DNA of 6,681 nt from an uncultured Eubacteriaceae bacterium (GTDB lineage: Bacteria > Bacillota > Clostridia > Eubacteriales > Eubacteriaceae): assembly GCA_947630385.1 (NCBI GenBank), contig CANRHG010000104.1:1-6681 (forward strand). Direction: 5' to 3'. Positions within the stretch are counted from its first letter, which is position 1. Each line of letters begins with the position of its first letter. The notes beneath the pieces were generated by a model. The model worked only from the letters and a program-made list of their open reading frames with translations. It ran no database searches and was not told the DNA's origin. Below, one piece after another: positions 6,511-6,681 of this stretch. The position numbers and the translations under genes are program-made.

Positions 6511-6681
6511 AAAAGCTATTACTCCTACTTGCCTTGCTTTTGCCGCTACTTTTTGGCTGCGCTTCCAGTCAGGATGAGAATACGATCACGATCGCCCTCA
6601 GCGACGATTTAAAACCCTTTGAGTACCGAAACGAGGAGCTCGATCTCATGGGCTGTGACGTCGAGTTCATCGAAGCCCTGG
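6507..6681 (+). CDS. Second solute-binding lipoprotein, amino-acid type (SBP family 3), N-terminal part
   Basis: Only the first 58 residues are in the window; the gene runs off the right edge. It opens with a lipoprotein signal: KK, a Leu-rich core (residues 4-15) and lipobox LFGC with Cys18. The mature start, ENTITIALSDDLKPFEYRNE followed by LDLMGCDVEFIEAL, matches the opening of periplasmic/extracellular binding proteins for polar amino acids (SBP_bac_3, PF00497). Their usual form is (I/V)G(V/T)xxxxxPFEYxD....GFDVDLxEA(I/L). It is a different fold class from the 518-residue binding protein upstream, so it likely belongs to a second importer whose permease and ATPase genes may follow. The ATGA overlap with the second ATPase puts it in the same transcript. 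Exact ligand cannot be told from this fragment; glutamine, arginine, cystine or other polar amino acids are possible. Confidence 0.82.
   Translation, partial: MKKLLLLLALLLPLLFGCASSQDENTITIALSDDLKPFEYRNEELDLMGCDVEFIEAL

Larger units (their letters stand above)
1..6681 (+). other. Single overlapping operon segment (eight genes)
   Basis: All eight genes lie on the + strand. Junctions are: 4-base overlap (680-683), 11-base overlap (1608-1618), 4-base overlap (2543-2546), 7-base gap (3398-3404), 1-base overlap (4961), 4-base overlap (5731-5734) and 4-base overlap (6507-6510). No space exists for a terminator or a normal intergenic promoter, so one transcript with translational coupling is expected. 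The promoter and terminator lie outside the window. Co-transcription is inferred from spacing, not measured. Confidence 0.85.

Overview
The window is a densely packed, single-strand (+) gene block from a bacterium, probably a Gram-positive (Bacillota-like) anaerobe. The hints are two lipoprotein-type solute-binding proteins, strong AGGAGG-type ribosome binding sites, GTG starts and Nik/Opp-type ABC gene organisation. GC sampled on a few lines is roughly in the mid-50s percent. This taxonomic guess is weak and rests on style, not on a marker gene.

Layout, left to right: (1) the C-terminal part of a P1B-2 type (Zn/Cd/Pb) P-type ATPase, entering from the left edge; (2) a zinc hydrolase of the aspartoacylase/succinylglutamate desuccinylase (AstE/AspA, M14-related) family; (3, 4) two inner-membrane permeases of the NikB/DppB and NikC/DppC type; (5) an SBP_bac_5 (NikA/DppA/OppA) binding lipoprotein with a GTG start; (6, 7) two short ATPases of the NikD/NikE size class; (8) the start of a second, smaller binding lipoprotein of the amino-acid (family 3) type, cut by the right edge.

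Six of the seven gene junctions overlap by 1, 4 or 11 bases, and the seventh has a gap of only 7 bases. There is therefore no room for an internal terminator or a normal intergenic promoter, and the block reads as one operon that starts before and ends after the window. No RNA gene, mobile element, CRISPR array, long repeat or gene-free stretch over 300 bases was seen.

Functionally, genes 3 to 7 make a complete binding-protein-dependent importer. Subunit lengths (312, 284, 518, 257 and 259 aa) fit the nickel/metal-chelate subgroup better than the longer-ATPase dipeptide systems. The upstream hydrolase could process the imported ligand, and the metal exporter could buffer co-imported metal. 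This linked import, hydrolysis and efflux model is an inference and is the main point of interest. The binding protein appears to lack the histidine that E. coli NikA uses to hold nickel, so the ligand may be another metal chelate, a peptide or an N-acyl amino acid.
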